Shown: positions 1 through 9,786, counted from the stretch's first letter. The stretch: DNA of 64,000 nt from Burkholderia pseudomultivorans (GCF_001718415.1 NZ_CP013377.1:1426001-1490000); one strand, 5' to 3'. Numbers and translations are program-made. Notes: generated by a model not told the origin, from the sequence alone.

Positions 1-252
1 GCGGCCGTAAAGGTCGGCGAGCAGCCCGCCGCTCAGCAGCAATACCGCGTAGGCCAGGTTGTAGCTGTCGACGACCCATTGCAGCGCGCCGACGCCCGCA
101 TGAAAATACGCGCCGATCGCGCGCGTCGCGAGATTGACGACGGCGGTATCGACCTGCGCGACGAGCACGGCGAGGCACAGCGTCAGCAGCGTCACGCCGC
201 GCCGTCTGGCGGGGCGGCGTACGGGGGCAGCGGGTTCTCCGGCATGCGTCAT
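1..252 (-). CDS. MFS drug-resistance transporter, DHA2 (14-TMS) type, N-terminal part only
   Basis: The visible 84 residues start at an ATG (complement of 250-252) and run off the left edge of the window, so the C-terminal part is missing. After a basic leader (VRRPARRRG) comes a first membrane segment at about residues 19-38 ending in QVDTAVVNLA, which matches the family D1 motif of EmrB/QacA-type exporters (LDxTIVNVALP). The text QWVVDSYNLAYAVLLLSGG (about 59-77) is the usual second segment, and DLYGR begins the loop 2-3 motif. Members export hydrophobic compounds with proton antiport. It is read in the same direction as the aldolase operon 205 bases upstream and may export a substrate or toxic intermediate of that pathway; that link is inference. 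Confidence 0.85.
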   Translation of the reverse strand, partial: MTHAGEPAAPVRRPARRRGVTLLTLCLAVLVAQVDTAVVNLATRAIGAYFHAGVGALQWVVDSYNLAYAVLLLSGGLLADLYGR

Positions 253-457
253 GGGCGGCATTCCTCGACAGGCGATCGTTCGAGCGTAGACGCGGCCTGC
301 TGCCAGCGTGGTGTCAGCAGGCGAGGGCAGCAGGCGCGCAAACGGCATGCCCGCAGGCTCGCCGGGCCCGGCGCGACCCGCATGCGCGCTGCCCGAAACG
401 AAAAACGAGGCTTGCGCCCCGTTTCCCGTTGCTGTCAGATTTCTTGCCGATATTGCG

Positions 458-1489
458 TCAGGCCGCGACCGCCCGCGCGCGCGACATCGTCAGCGCCGCA
501 TCCTCGATCATGTCCTCCTGCCCGCCGACGAGCCGCTGACGGCCCAGCTCGACGAGAATGTCGCGCGCCGGAATCCCGTACTTGGCTTCCGCGCGCTTCG
601 CAAACAGCAGGAACGACGAGTAGACGCCCGCATAGCCGAGCGTCAGCGCATCGCGGTCGATGCGGATCGGCGCGTCCATGATCGGCACGACGAGATCTTC
701 GGCGACGTCCGAGATCGCGAACACGTCGACGCCGGTCTCGATGCCCATCCGGTCGCATACGGCGACGAACACTTCCATCGGCGTGTTGCCCGCGCCCGCG
801 CCGAGGCCGGCGGCGGCCGCATCGATCCGGTTCGCGCCGGCGGCGACCGCCGCCACCGAGTTCGCGACGCCCATCGCGAGATTGTGATGGCCGTGGAAGC
901 CGAGTTCGGTCTCCGGCTTCAGCGCGGCGCGCACCTGGCCGATGCGCGCGGTCACGTCGTCGGGCAGCATGTGGCCGGCCGAATCGGTGATGTAGATGCA
1001 GTTCGCGCCGTACGATTCCATCAGCTTCGCCTGCACGACGAGCTGCGCGGGTGACGACATGTGCGCCATCATCAGGAACCCGACCGTATCGAGGCCGAGC
1101 TTGCGTGCAAGGCCGATATGCTGTTCCGACACGTCGGCCTCGGTGCAGTGCGTCGCGACGCGGATCGTGCCGACGCCGAGTTCGTGCGCCATCCGCAGGT
1201 GCTCGACGGTGCCGATGCCGGGCAGCAGCAGCGCCGACACCTTCGCCTGCTTCAGCTCCGGAATCACGGCGCTCAGGTAGGCCTCGTCGGTGTGCGCGGG
1301 AAAGCCGTAGTTGACCGACGCGCCGCCGAGCCCGTCGCCGTGCGTGACCTCGATCAACGGCACGCCGGCCGCGTCGAGCCCGCGCGCGATGTCGCGCATC
1401 TGGTCGAGCGTGATCTGATGGCGCTTCGGGTGCATCCCGTCGCGCAGCGACATGTCGTGGACGGTGATTTTCTTGCCTGCAAGTGACAT
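458..1489 (-). CDS. mhpE: 4-hydroxy-2-oxovalerate aldolase
   Basis: 343 aa, the usual length of the family (about 335-350). It cleaves 4-hydroxy-2-oxo acids to pyruvate plus an aldehyde, the last carbon-carbon bond-breaking step of meta-cleavage pathways. The HMGL-like TIM barrel starts with MSLRDGMH: Arg16, Asp17 and His20 are the expected catalytic and metal residues, and GFHGHH supplies metal ligands His199 and His201. The C-terminal third matches the DmpG communication domain that pairs with the acetaldehyde dehydrogenase and channels the aldehyde. The start has an AGGAG 8 bases upstream. It lies 16 bases downstream of the dehydrogenase gene in the same operon. Equivalent genes are named mhpE, bphI, dmpG or tesG according to pathway; the choice of symbol is by family only. 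Confidence 0.93.
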   Translation of the reverse strand: MSLAGKKITVHDMSLRDGMHPKRHQITLDQMRDIARGLDAAGVPLIEVTHGDGLGGASVNYGFPAHTDEAYLSAVIPELKQAKVSALLLPGIGTVEHLRMAHELGVGTIRVATHCTEADVSEQHIGLARKLGLDTVGFLMMAHMSSPAQLVVQAKLMESYGANCIYITDSAGHMLPDDVTARIGQVRAALKPETELGFHGHHNLAMGVANSVAAVAAGANRIDAAAAGLGAGAGNTPMEVFVAVCDRMGIETGVDVFAISDVAEDLVVPIMDAPIRIDRDALTLGYAGVYSSFLLFAKRAEAKYGIPARDILVELGRQRLVGGQEDMIEDAALTMSRARAVAA

Positions 1490-1505
1490 CGTGTGACTCC
1501 TCGGC

Positions 1506-2405
1506 TCAAGCGGTGGCGGCCGTCGCGGCCAGCATCTGTTCGGCGAAACGCTCGGCCGTGGCGGCCGCGGCGGCGGTCATGATGTCGAGGTTGCCCGCGT
1601 ACTTCGGCAGGTAGTCGCCGAGGCCCTCGACCTCCATGAACACGGACACGCGATTGCCGTCGAACACCGGGCCGTTCTTCAGCGTATAGCCGGGCACATA
1701 GCGCTGCACCTCCTTGACCATCGCATGCACGGACGCGGTGATCGCGTCGACGTCGGGCGGCCCGTCGGTCAGGCAGTGGATCGTGTCGCGCATGATCAGC
1801 GGCGGCTCGGCCGGGTTGATCACGATGATCGCCTTGCCCTTGCGCGCGCCGCCGACCTGCTCGATCGCGCCGGCCGTCGTGCGCGTGAATTCGTCGATGT
1901 TCTTGCGCGTGCCGGGGCCGACCGATTTCGACGACACCGTCGCGACGATCTCGCCGTACGCGACCGGCTGCACGCGCGACACCGCATAGACCATCGGGAT
2001 CGTCGCCTGGCCGCCGCAGGTCACCATGTTGACGTTGTTCTGCGCGCTGTCGAGATGCGCGTCGAGGTTGACCGGCGGCACGCAGTACGGCCCGATCGCG
2101 GCGGGCGTCAGGTCGATCATCTTCACGCCGAGCGCGGTGAGCTTGTCGGCGTTCTCGCGATGCACGTAGGCCGAGGTCGCGTCGAACGCGATGCGGATGC
2201 CGTCGGCCTCGACGTGCGGCAGCAGGCCGTCGACGCCCTGGTCGGTGGTCTTCAGGCCGAACGCGCGCGCACGCGCGAGGCCATCGGACGCCGGATCGAC
2301 GCCGACCATCCACACCGGTTCGAGCACCGGCGAGCGGCGCAGCTTGTACAGCAGGTCGGTGCCGATATTGCCGGGCCCGATCAATGCGCAGGGGATCTTC
2401 TTCAT
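1506..2405 (-). CDS. mhpF: Acetaldehyde dehydrogenase (acylating)
   Basis: 299 aa from the ATG at 2405 (AAGGA upstream); a longer reading frame to 2477 exists but only the shorter form starts with the family N-terminus [10 protein letters not shown]. It oxidises the aldehyde released by the aldolase to acyl-CoA with NAD+ and CoA. GPGNIG (10-15) is the NAD-binding turn and Cys130 in [11 protein letters not shown] is the expected thioester nucleophile. Slightly shorter than E. coli MhpF (316) but close to DmpF/BphJ. It sits between hydratase and aldolase genes with 16-base gaps on both sides, so co-translation and formation of the aldolase-dehydrogenase complex are likely. Confidence 0.93.
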   Translation of the reverse strand: MKKIPCALIGPGNIGTDLLYKLRRSPVLEPVWMVGVDPASDGLARARAFGLKTTDQGVDGLLPHVEADGIRIAFDATSAYVHRENADKLTALGVKMIDLTPAAIGPYCVPPVNLDAHLDSAQNNVNMVTCGGQATIPMVYAVSRVQPVAYGEIVATVSSKSVGPGTRKNIDEFTRTTAGAIEQVGGARKGKAIIVINPAEPPLIMRDTIHCLTDGPPDVDAITASVHAMVKEVQRYVPGYTLKNGPVFDGNRVSVFMEVEGLGDYLPKYAGNLDIMTAAAAATAERFAEQMLAATAATA

Positions 2406-2421
2406 CAGGATTCCTTTTTCT

Positions 2422-3204
2422 TCAGGTAAAACGAACCTCGCAGCCGCCGATGCCGGCGATATGCATCGACAGCGCATCGCCGGCCGTGACCGGAATCAGC
2501 TTGGCAAGCGAGCCGGACAGCACGATCTCGCCGGCGAGCAGCGGCACGTCGTAGGCGGCGAGCGTGTTCGCGAGCCACGCGACCGCGTCGGCAGGATGGC
2601 CGAGCGCCGCGTCGCCGCGGCCCTGCGCGACGCGTTCGCCGTTCTTGTCGATCGCCATCTCGCAGGCGGCGAGATCGAGCGTGCGCGGATCGACGCGTGC
2701 GTCGCCTAGCACGTAGACGCCGCACGACGCGTTGTCGGCGACGGTGTCCTCGATGCGGATCGCCCAGTCGCGGATGCGCGAATCGACGATCTCGAAGCAG
2801 GGCGCGACGGCGGCGGTCGCGGCGATCACGTCGGTGCGGTCGATGCCGGGGCCGCGCAGGTCGTGGGCGAGAATGAAGGCGATCTCGCCCTCCGCGCGCG
2901 GCGCGATCAGCGCGTCGGTGGCGATCGCCTCGCCGGATGCATGGTGCATGCCGGACAGCAGGATGCCGAAGTCGGGCTGGCGCACGTTCAGCATGTCCTG
3001 CACGGCCTGGCTCGTCACGCCGATCTTCTTGCCGACGACCGATTCGCCGTGCGCGACGCGACGTTCGATGAAGCGCTGCTGGATCCGGTACGCATCGTCG
3101 AGCGACAGCCGGCGCGGGCGGCCCGACAGCGGCGTGACCGGCGCGCGGGCGTGCCACGCGTCGTACAGCTCGTCGCCGAGCGTCGTATGCAAGCGGGAAG
3201 ACAT
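2422..3204 (-). CDS. mhpD: 2-oxopent-4-enoate hydratase (fumarylacetoacetase-like fold)
   Basis: 260 aa using the ATG at 3204, which has GAGGG seven bases upstream; a TTG at 3207 would add one residue. It hydrates 2-hydroxypenta-2,4-dienoate (or a substituted homologue) to the 4-hydroxy-2-oxo acid used by the aldolase. Family signatures visible are [21 protein letters not shown], the acidic pair in [14 protein letters not shown] and the C-terminal [12 protein letters not shown]. 4-oxalocrotonate decarboxylases share this fold, but the direct neighbours (dehydrogenase and aldolase) and the hydrolase across the divergent promoter favour hydratase. TesE of steroid degraders is another member, so the side chain of the real substrate is open. 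Confidence 0.85.
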   Translation of the reverse strand: MSSRLHTTLGDELYDAWHARAPVTPLSGRPRRLSLDDAYRIQQRFIERRVAHGESVVGKKIGVTSQAVQDMLNVRQPDFGILLSGMHHASGEAIATDALIAPRAEGEIAFILAHDLRGPGIDRTDVIAATAAVAPCFEIVDSRIRDWAIRIEDTVADNASCGVYVLGDARVDPRTLDLAACEMAIDKNGERVAQGRGDAALGHPADAVAWLANTLAAYDVPLLAGEIVLSGSLAKLIPVTAGDALSMHIAGIGGCEVRFT

Positions 3205-3289
3205 CAAAGGGCCCTCGATGGAAAAGGCCGCCGGATCGGCGGCATGGTGCGCCGGAGCGCTGCCCCGGCGCGCGGGTCGCAGGTGCGCG

Positions 3290-4672
3290 TCAGTTGCCCG
3301 AGCTGCGGATCGCGTCCGGCGAGAAGTATGCTTCGGAGAACTGCGGGCTGTTGTCGAGCTTCGGCATCGGGCCTTCGTTCGTCAGGCGGTCGGCCAGATA
3401 CGCGCCCGAGATCAGGTCGTGATAGAACACCGCGCTCGGGTAGAACGTCTTCGCGTCGTACGCGTAGAGCGTCGTCGCGACGTTGGTGCGCCACAGCTGG
3501 CCGCGCGCATCGTAGTTGTCGGCGAGCAGCGTCATCCACGAATCCTCGTCGATATACAGCATGCGCTTCGCGTACTGGTGGCGATAACCATTCTTCAGCG
3601 TCGCCTGCAGTACCCATACGCGATGCAGTTCGTAGCGCACGTACGCCGGATTCTCGTGGCCCTTGGTCAGCAGGTCGCTGTACTTGACCGCGCTGTCCAT
3701 CACCTTGTAGTTGTCGTACGGCACGTAGATCTCGCGCTTGCCGACGATCTTCCAGTCGTAGCGGTCGCCGGGGCCGTTGTACAGGCGGTCGTCGTCGACG
3801 GTGCGGAAGCCGCCCGGGCCCTGCGGCTGGTCGTAGCCGTATTCGGGCGCTTGCCGCACGCGGCGCGTGCCCGGGTTGTACATCCACGTGCGCGACGAGT
3901 TGTCCGCGCCGGCCTTGTCCCAGTTCGTGAAGCCGACGATCAGCGAGCCGCGGTCGGACAGCGGCAGTTCCGTCGCGTTGCGATAGAAGGTGCGATTGTT
4001 GAGGTCGTTCTTCACGTCGTACTTGCCGACGTTGCGCGGCGAGTAGATGTCGTAGCGCACCTTGCCCCACGCGATGTTGCCGTCGGAGTAGACCACCGCC
4101 TGGTCGTAGGTCGCCTGCTCGGTGCCGATCGCCGACGAGAAGCGCTGGTTCCACAGCAGCTCGGCGGCGGTTTTCGGAATCGGATACGGCACCTGCGGCG
4201 GCGCGTTCGTCAGGCCGTTCGCGTCGGGCGTCATCGTCGAATCGGGCGCGTAGGTGCGGATGTCCTTGTAGACGGCATCCGAATAGCGGAAGTCGCGATG
4301 GCTCGGATAGACGATCAGCCTGAAGGTCGTCGGGTAGCGCTTGAACATCGCCTTCTGGCCGTCGGTCAGGTGCTCTGCATACTGCGCCATGTTCTCGGCG
4401 GTGATCGTGGCGATCGGCTTCTCGTTCGCGAACGGGTCGGGATAGCGGCCGCCGCGCTTGTACTGCACGTCGGGCGGCGTGCCGAGCCACTTGCCGGACC
4501 ACTCGGGCACGCCGCTGTCCTTGCTGGCGGCGCGCACCGCGCCCATCGGCGTGAGCGGGCCGTCGAGCGCCTTCAGCTCGTCCGGCGTGACCTTCGGGAA
4601 CGACGCCGTCGCGGCGAGCGCGCAGGCAGCCATCACCGACGCGCGCAGGAGGGGGAGACCAATGCGTTTCAT
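3290..4672 (-). CDS. DUF1329 family exported protein
   Basis: 460 aa with a clear signal peptide (MKRIGLPLLRASVMAACALAA, cleavage near residue 25) and an AAGAGGA ribosome site before the ATG. The mature protein belongs to DUF1329, a periplasmic or outer-membrane-associated family with a lipoprotein-localisation-like fold; conserved text includes GGRYPDPF, RNVGKYDVKND, WMYNPGTRRVRQAPE and YAKRMLYIDEDSW. It is nearly always encoded beside a DUF1302 gene, as here (40-base gap). In pseudomonads and steroid or hydrocarbon degraders the pair is linked to handling of hydrophobic substrates. The gene lies 82 bases upstream of the hydratase gene. The biochemical activity is unknown. Confidence 0.85.
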   Translation of the reverse strand: MKRIGLPLLRASVMAACALAATASFPKVTPDELKALDGPLTPMGAVRAASKDSGVPEWSGKWLGTPPDVQYKRGGRYPDPFANEKPIATITAENMAQYAEHLTDGQKAMFKRYPTTFRLIVYPSHRDFRYSDAVYKDIRTYAPDSTMTPDANGLTNAPPQVPYPIPKTAAELLWNQRFSSAIGTEQATYDQAVVYSDGNIAWGKVRYDIYSPRNVGKYDVKNDLNNRTFYRNATELPLSDRGSLIVGFTNWDKAGADNSSRTWMYNPGTRRVRQAPEYGYDQPQGPGGFRTVDDDRLYNGPGDRYDWKIVGKREIYVPYDNYKVMDSAVKYSDLLTKGHENPAYVRYELHRVWVLQATLKNGYRHQYAKRMLYIDEDSWMTLLADNYDARGQLWRTNVATTLYAYDAKTFYPSAVFYHDLISGAYLADRLTNEGPMPKLDNSPQFSEAYFSPDAIRSSGN

Positions 4673-4712
4673 GACAATCCTCTTCTGGCTGGGTAACGAG
4701 CGGCCGCGCCGC

Positions 4713-6278
4713 TCAGAAGTGGTAGGTCGCCGTGGCGAGCACGTAGTCGCGATCCGCGAGCGGGCGCGTGGCCGGGTTCGGCGAGCCGAGGAACTTCGCG
4801 TAGACGAGCGACAGCTGCAGGTTGCTCAGGCGCGTGAAGGTCAGGCCCGCGGTCACGCGGTGGTCGCCCTGGCCCGTCAGCGAGCCGAGCGCGCCGGCCA
4901 GCGGCGACGTGCCCGTCAGGTCGTGCGTGTAGGTCAGCGGCACGTCGAGATCCCAGCCGTTGAACACGTTCTTGTAGCTGAGCGTCCAGGCGATCTCCAT
5001 CGCCAGCGCGTTGCGCGAGTTCGCGAGCGTGGTGGAACCGTCGAGTTCCGAGATGCTGCCCGCATGCACGTACGTGAGTTCGCCGATCAGCGACTGCGAG
5101 TTCGCGAGGAAGCTCGGCCCGATCGAGTAGATCCCGGACAGGTTGGTCTGCAGCACGTTCGCGCGCGTCGATTGCGGGCCGGTCGGCGTATTGACCAGCA
5201 CCGCCGCGCCTTGCCGGTACGACACTTCGCCCGCGACGTTCACCGGGCCGAGCTGCGTCGAGAAGCTCGCGCCGGTCAGCTTGATGTTGTTGAAATACGT
5301 CTGCTGATACTGGAGCGTCGGGAAGTACGTCGTGACGACGCTCGGGTTCATGTCGTTGTAGTGCAGGTAGTACAGGCCCAGCTCGGTGTCGCCGAGCACG
5401 CGAAAGCGCGCGCCGATGCCCCACTGGTTGCGTGCGCTCGGCTTGTCGTCGGGGCCGCGCGGAATGATCATCCCTCCCGGGCCGATGATGTATTGCGCGC
5501 CGGGGCCGGTGACGTCGGAATAGCTCCAGTAGGTGCCGGGCGCGGTCAGCCGGTTCTGCTGGAACGAGAACTGGTAGTAGCCGAGCACGCTGAAGTTCGG
5601 CGTGATCTGCCATTGCGTCGAGATCTGCGGCACCGGCAGCAGGATGTCCTTCACCTCGGCGCCCGCCATGTACGACTTGGTCGCGTCGGACGGGCCCTGC
5701 GCGCCGGCGATGTTCGGGAAGAACAGGCTTTCGCCCCATGCGACGACCTGGTCGCCGACCTTCACGTTCAGGCTCGTCGTGCCGATCTTGAACGTGTTGT
5801 ACGCGTAGGCGGCGAGCAGCGTCGTGTGACCGCCCGACCAGTAGCGCGCGTCGCTCGTGAAGTTGTTGTACTGCCCGGCGTGGTTCACGGTGCCGGGCGC
5901 GTCGTTGTAGTTCGGGCGGTGATAGGCCTGGTCGTAGAAGGTGTCCGCGCGAACGAACACGCCCCAGTCGTCATGCTTCAGGTTGACTTCGCCGAGCAGG
6001 CTGACCTGGTTTTCGATCAGCTTGTTCTTCGCGAAGTTGCGGTCGCCGTCGTCGCCGTTGATGTTCGCGGGCGTCAGCAGGTTGCCGCTCGGTGCGCGCG
6101 TGCGCATGCCGAGCCCGTAGCTGAGCGTGAACGTGTAGTCGAGCGTCGTATCGGCGCCGAGCTCGATCGTGCTGCCGGCGTGTGCGTCGGGTACGGCGCA
6201 CGACAGCAGCGCGGCGGTCAGCGTCGACAGCGTGGCGGCGGCCCGCTTGTCGGTACGGCGCGAAATCCGTTGATGCAT
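4713..6278 (-). CDS. DUF1302 family outer-membrane beta-barrel protein
   Basis: 521 aa from the ATG at 6278 with AGAGGAG directly upstream; longer in-frame readings lack a ribosome site. A basic, alanine-rich signal peptide (RTDKRAAATLSTLTAALLSC) ends near residue 35. The body is rich in alternating aromatic/polar strands and ends in ATATYHF, with a C-terminal Phe typical of barrels inserted by Bam. The family is regarded as long-chain or hydrophobic-compound outer-membrane channels and travels with DUF1329. First or second gene of the left minus-strand operon, so uptake of the pathway substrate is the natural role. The function is inferred from context. Confidence 0.85.
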   Translation of the reverse strand: MHQRISRRTDKRAAATLSTLTAALLSCAVPDAHAGSTIELGADTTLDYTFTLSYGLGMRTRAPSGNLLTPANINGDDGDRNFAKNKLIENQVSLLGEVNLKHDDWGVFVRADTFYDQAYHRPNYNDAPGTVNHAGQYNNFTSDARYWSGGHTTLLAAYAYNTFKIGTTSLNVKVGDQVVAWGESLFFPNIAGAQGPSDATKSYMAGAEVKDILLPVPQISTQWQITPNFSVLGYYQFSFQQNRLTAPGTYWSYSDVTGPGAQYIIGPGGMIIPRGPDDKPSARNQWGIGARFRVLGDTELGLYYLHYNDMNPSVVTTYFPTLQYQQTYFNNIKLTGASFSTQLGPVNVAGEVSYRQGAAVLVNTPTGPQSTRANVLQTNLSGIYSIGPSFLANSQSLIGELTYVHAGSISELDGSTTLANSRNALAMEIAWTLSYKNVFNGWDLDVPLTYTHDLTGTSPLAGALGSLTGQGDHRVTAGLTFTRLSNLQLSLVYAKFLGSPNPATRPLADRDYVLATATYHF

Positions 6279-6397
6279 GGTGTCTCCTCTGGGGTATCGA
6301 CGACGGTCGACTGTGGTTGTCGTGAGAGGCAGAGTAGGGACGTCGCGGTAGCAGGGAATCGTCAAAATGAACTAGATGACTTCCCTAGGAGACCTGC

Positions 6398-7171
6398 TCA
6401 TCGCGCCTGCGCGGCCGCGAGAAACGCGGGCCGCTCGCCGCCGCCGTCGAGCCGCAGGTTCGCGCCCGATGCGTAGGACGCCTCGGGCGATGCGAGGAAC
6501 AGGCACGCGGACGCGACGTCGTCGGGCGTCGCGAGCCGGCCGGCCGGAATCGTCGCGCGGATTGCGTCGAGCGCGTCGTGGTCGCCGTAGTGGCCTTCGG
6601 TGGCCGCATCGGTCTGCACGAGGCTCGGGCTGATCGCGCAGACGCGCACGCGCGGCGCCCATTCGACGGCAAGCGACGTCACCGCGTTGACGAGCCCCGC
6701 TTTCGCGGCGCCGTAGGCGGCCGTGCCGGGCGAAGGCCGCGACGCGCTGACGCTCGCGATGAACAGCATCACGCCGCCTGCGGGCTGCGGCTGCATGATC
6801 GCGTTCACGCGCTGCGCGAGCTGCAGCGGCGCGATCAGGTTCAGCCGGACGATCGATTCGGTGAAGCGCGGCGACGCGTCGGCCGCGAGCGCGAACGGCG
6901 AGCCGCCCGCGTTATTGACCAGCACGTCGAGGCCGCCGGCCGTGTCGCGTATCGTCGCGAGCAGCGCGTCGACCTGTTCGATGTCGCGCAGGTCGGCCGC
7001 GACGAAGGTCGCGGTGCGCCCGCCGGCCGCCGGCGGCGTGTCGGGCGCGCTGCGCCCGCAGACGAACACCCGCGCGCCCGCCGCGAGAAAGCGTTCGGCG
7101 ATGCGCCGCCCGATGCCCTTGGTGCCGCCCGTCACGAGCACCGTCTTGCCGCTGTAGTCGAATCCGCTCAC
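6398..7171 (-). CDS. SDR family oxidoreductase (SDR 1)
   Basis: 257 aa from a GTG at 7171 preceded by GGAGG six bases away; upstream residues lack SDR similarity. Classical short-chain dehydrogenase: nucleotide-binding TGGTKGIG near residues 14-21, NNAG near 87, and the catalytic Ser and YGAAK pair in SVSASRPSPGTAAYGAAK. It is an NAD(P)-dependent alcohol/ketone oxidoreductase, substrate unknown. It is the first gene of the left minus-strand operon, 119 bases before the DUF1302 gene, and is divergent from the hydrolase gene at 7323. A hydroxyl-to-ketone step on the upper-pathway substrate is a reasonable guess. Confidence 0.85.
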   Translation of the reverse strand: MSGFDYSGKTVLVTGGTKGIGRRIAERFLAAGARVFVCGRSAPDTPPAAGGRTATFVAADLRDIEQVDALLATIRDTAGGLDVLVNNAGGSPFALAADASPRFTESIVRLNLIAPLQLAQRVNAIMQPQPAGGVMLFIASVSASRPSPGTAAYGAAKAGLVNAVTSLAVEWAPRVRVCAISPSLVQTDAATEGHYGDHDALDAIRATIPAGRLATPDDVASACLFLASPEASYASGANLRLDGGGERPAFLAAAQAR

Positions 7172-7208
7172 CGTCCGCCTCCGTCGCCATTGCCGTTTCA
7201 GTGGGGCC

Positions 7209-7246
7209 GATGATAGGAACAAGCGCGCGCGGTTTCGTAGTCTGAA
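7209..7246 (-). promoter_or_regulatory. Possible shared promoter/regulator motif in the divergent spacer
   Basis: Read on the plus strand this has CGATGATAGGAAC at 7209-7221, almost identical to CGATGGTAGGAAC at 31481-31493, which also lies 20-50 bases upstream of a minus-strand gene of a different catabolic operon. Next to it, TTTCGTAGTCTGAAA is a loose dyad. The similarity may reflect a common regulator or sigma factor; two occurrences are not proof. Confidence 0.3.
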
Positions 7247-7322
7247 AGGATGATGCCGGTCGGCGCGGCGCGCGCAATCATCGCGGCATGCATGTCACGA
7301 CCCACGAAGGAGACAACCCGCG

Positions 7323-8159
7323 ATGACGACCCCCATGACGCCGCCGGACGGCATCTTCACCGACGTACCGGGCGGCCTGCGCCTGCATCATTTCGAGGCG
7401 GGCGCTGGCCGGCCGGTGGTGTTCATCCACGGCAGCGGGCCGGGCGCCAGCGGCTTCAGCAACTTCAAGCACAACTACCCGGCGTTCGCGGCGGCGGGCC
7501 ATCGCGCGATCGTCGTCGACCTGCCGGGCTACGGGCAGTCGTCGAAACCGTCGGATGTCGCGTATACGCTCGATTTCTTCGTCGGCGCGCTGCATGCGCA
7601 GCTGACGGCGCTCGGCATCGGGCCGGCGGTGCTGCTCGGCAACTCGCTCGGCGGCGCGATCGCGCTGAAATACGCGCTCGACCATCCTGACGCGGTCGAT
7701 GCGCTGATCATGATGGCGCCGGGCGGCGTCGAGGATCGCGACACCTATTTCCGGATGGAAGGGATCCAGCGGATGGTGAAGCTGTTCACCCATCGCGAGA
7801 TGAACGACGACACGATGCGCGAGCTGCTGACGCTGCTGGTGCACGATCCGGCGATCGTCACCGACGCGCTCGTTGCCGAGCGGATGAAGGTCTGCGTCGA
7901 GCAGCCGACCGAAGTGCTGTCGACGATGAGCGTGCCGAACCTGACCGATGCGCTCGGCGAGCTGCGCTGCCCGGTGCTCGGCTTCTGGGGCACGGACGAT
8001 CGCTTCAACCCGGTCGGCGGCGCGATGAAGTTCGTCGAGCGCTGTCGCGACGCGCGGGTCGTACTGATGAACCGGTGCGGCCACTGGGTGATGGTGGAAC
8101 ATGCCGCTTACTTCAATCGGGAATGCCTCGATTTTCTCGCGACGCAAAATGCGCGATAA
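7323..8159 (+). CDS. Meta-cleavage-product C-C hydrolase (alpha/beta hydrolase)
   Basis: 278 aa with AAGGAG before the ATG. Alpha/beta-hydrolase of the MhpC/BphD/TesD group: oxyanion segment HGSGPGASGFSNFKHN (36-51), nucleophile Ser108 in GNSLGG, acid Asp226 in GTDDRF and base His254 in CGHWVMVEH. The GPGA-x-FSNF and GHW-x4-EH texts are typical of enzymes that hydrolyse vinylogous 1,5-diketones formed by ring cleavage. The product would feed the hydratase-dehydrogenase-aldolase genes on the opposite strand. Starts the plus arm of the divergent region, 45 bases before an SDR. The size of the released acid, and hence the parent ring system, cannot be told. Confidence 0.82.
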   Translation: MTTPMTPPDGIFTDVPGGLRLHHFEAGAGRPVVFIHGSGPGASGFSNFKHNYPAFAAAGHRAIVVDLPGYGQSSKPSDVAYTLDFFVGALHAQLTALGIGPAVLLGNSLGGAIALKYALDHPDAVDALIMMAPGGVEDRDTYFRMEGIQRMVKLFTHREMNDDTMRELLTLLVHDPAIVTDALVAERMKVCVEQPTEVLSTMSVPNLTDALGELRCPVLGFWGTDDRFNPVGGAMKFVERCRDARVVLMNRCGHWVMVEHAAYFNRECLDFLATQNAR

Positions 8160-8204
8160 CGCCGGATGCCCTCGACGACGGGGCCCGACCTATACGGAGA
8201 CAAG

Positions 8205-8993
8205 ATGAAACTGATCGAAGAACTGTTCGACCTGCACGGCAAGGTGGCCGTGATTACCGGCGCGGCGCGCGGCATCGGCGCCGAGACGGCGCGCACGCTG
8301 GCCGCGGCCGGCGCGAGCGTCGCGATTCTCGACGTGCTGTCGCAGCCGGCCGAGGCGCTCGTCGACGAAATCCGCGCGCAGGGCGGGCAGGCCGCGTTCT
8401 GGTCGCTGGACGTCACGCGCGAGGACGACGTGTCGCGCGTGTTCGGCGAGATCGCCGCGCGCTTCGGGCGCATCGACGTGCTGGTGAACAACGCGGGCAT
8501 CGAAGGGCATAACGTGCCGACGCACGAACTCACGCTCGCGCAGTGGCAGCGCGTGCAGGACGTGAACGTCAACGGCGTGTTCCTGTGCACGCGTGCGGCG
8601 ATTCCGCATATCGAGGCGGCCGGCGGCGGGTCGATCGTGAACCTGTCGTCGATGTACGGGATCGTCGGCGGTCCCGACGTGCCGGCTTACCACGCGTCGA
8701 AGGCGGCGGTGCGGATGATGGCGAAGGTCGACGCGATGCTGTATGCGGCGAAGAACATCCGCGCGAACTCGGTGCATCCCGGCTACATCCGCACGCCGAT
8801 GCTCGAGGAGGCGTTCCGCCAGATGGGCCAGGATCCCGACCGCGCCTTCGAATACATGCAGACCAACGTGCCGATGGCGAAGATCGGCAGCCCGCGCGAC
8901 ATCGCGGCCGGCATCCTGTATCTCGTGTCGCCGGCGGGCCGCTACGTGACGGGCGCGGAGCTCGTGATCGACGGCGGGTTTACCGCGCGCTGA
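8205..8993 (+). CDS. SDR family oxidoreductase (SDR 2), hydroxysteroid/cyclic-alcohol dehydrogenase-like
   Basis: 262 aa from the ATG at 8205 with ACGGAGA upstream; 13 further upstream in-frame residues are not conserved in the family. TGAARGIG (about 18-25), NNAG, and catalytic Ser with YHASK in [21 protein letters not shown]. The C-terminus [13 protein letters not shown] is typical. The stretch [14 protein letters not shown] resembles hydroxysteroid and cyclopentanol dehydrogenases, which supports but does not prove a cyclic secondary-alcohol substrate. It lies between the hydrolase and etfB genes with gaps of 45 and 43 bases, consistent with one operon. Confidence 0.85.
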   Translation: MKLIEELFDLHGKVAVITGAARGIGAETARTLAAAGASVAILDVLSQPAEALVDEIRAQGGQAAFWSLDVTREDDVSRVFGEIAARFGRIDVLVNNAGIEGHNVPTHELTLAQWQRVQDVNVNGVFLCTRAAIPHIEAAGGGSIVNLSSMYGIVGGPDVPAYHASKAAVRMMAKVDAMLYAAKNIRANSVHPGYIRTPMLEEAFRQMGQDPDRAFEYMQTNVPMAKIGSPRDIAAGILYLVSPAGRYVTGAELVIDGGFTAR

Positions 8994-9036
8994 CGGGCGG
9001 CGGCTGCATCATCGAACAGGCGACAGGAGACGGCAG

Positions 9037-9786
9037 TTGAAAGTGCTCGTGGCAGTGAAGCGCGTGGTCGACGCGAACGTGAAGGTCGGCGTGAAGTCCG
9101 ACCGGAGCGGCGTCGACATCGCGAACGTGAAGATGTCGATGAACCCGTTCGACGAGATCGCCGTTGAAGAAGCGGTGCGCTTGAAGGAGGCCGGCATCGC
9201 GACCGAGGTGGTCGCGGTGTCGGTCGGCGTTGCACAGGCGCAGGAAACGCTGCGCACCGCGCTGGCGATCGGCGCGGACCGCGCGATCCTCGTCGAGACG
9301 AACGCGGCGGTCGAACCGCTCGGCGTCGCGAAGGTGCTGAAGGCGCTGCTCGACAAGGAACGGCCTTCGCTGGCGATCCTCGGCAAGCAGGCGATCGACG
9401 ACGATTCGAACCAGACCGGGCAGATGCTGGCTGCATTGGCTGGCTTGCCGCAGGCGACGTTCGCATCGAAGGTCGTGGTGGCGAATGGCAACGCGACGGT
9501 TGCGCGCGAAGTGGACGGCGGCGCGGAAACGCTGTCGCTTCAACTGCCCGCAGTCGTCACTACGGATCTGCGCCTGAACGAGCCGCGCTACGTGACGCTG
9601 CCGAACATCATGAAGGCGAAGAAGAAGCCGCTGGAAATAGTGAAGCCGGACGATCTCGGCGTGGACGTGACACCGCGACTGAAGGTGCTCGCCGTGAACG
9701 AGCCGCCGAAGCGCGCGGCCGGCGTGAAGGTGCCGGACGTGGCGACGCTGGTCGGCAAGCTGAAGACCGAAGCCGGGGTGCTGTAA
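9037..9786 (+). CDS. etfB: Electron transfer flavoprotein beta subunit
   Basis: 249 aa, exactly the family length, starting at a TTG with AGGAGA eight bases upstream; no ATG fits the conserved N-terminus [12 protein letters not shown]. Typical motifs: [46 protein letters not shown] and the ETF beta signature near residues 160-185 ([18 protein letters not shown]). It binds AMP and, with EtfA, passes electrons from acyl-CoA or related flavin dehydrogenases to the quinone pool. No acyl-CoA dehydrogenase is encoded nearby, so its electron donor is elsewhere. Followed by etfA after 97 bases. Confidence 0.96.
   Translation: MKVLVAVKRVVDANVKVGVKSDRSGVDIANVKMSMNPFDEIAVEEAVRLKEAGIATEVVAVSVGVAQAQETLRTALAIGADRAILVETNAAVEPLGVAKVLKALLDKERPSLAILGKQAIDDDSNQTGQMLAALAGLPQATFASKVVVANGNATVAREVDGGAETLSLQLPAVVTTDLRLNEPRYVTLPNIMKAKKKPLEIVKPDDLGVDVTPRLKVLAVNEPPKRAAGVKVPDVATLVGKLKTEAGVL

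Noticed and set aside
2732..4696. 654-residue plus-strand frame opposite the hydratase and DUF1329 genes
   Set aside because: Spans two real genes in antisense; Arg/Val/Ala-rich shadow protein.
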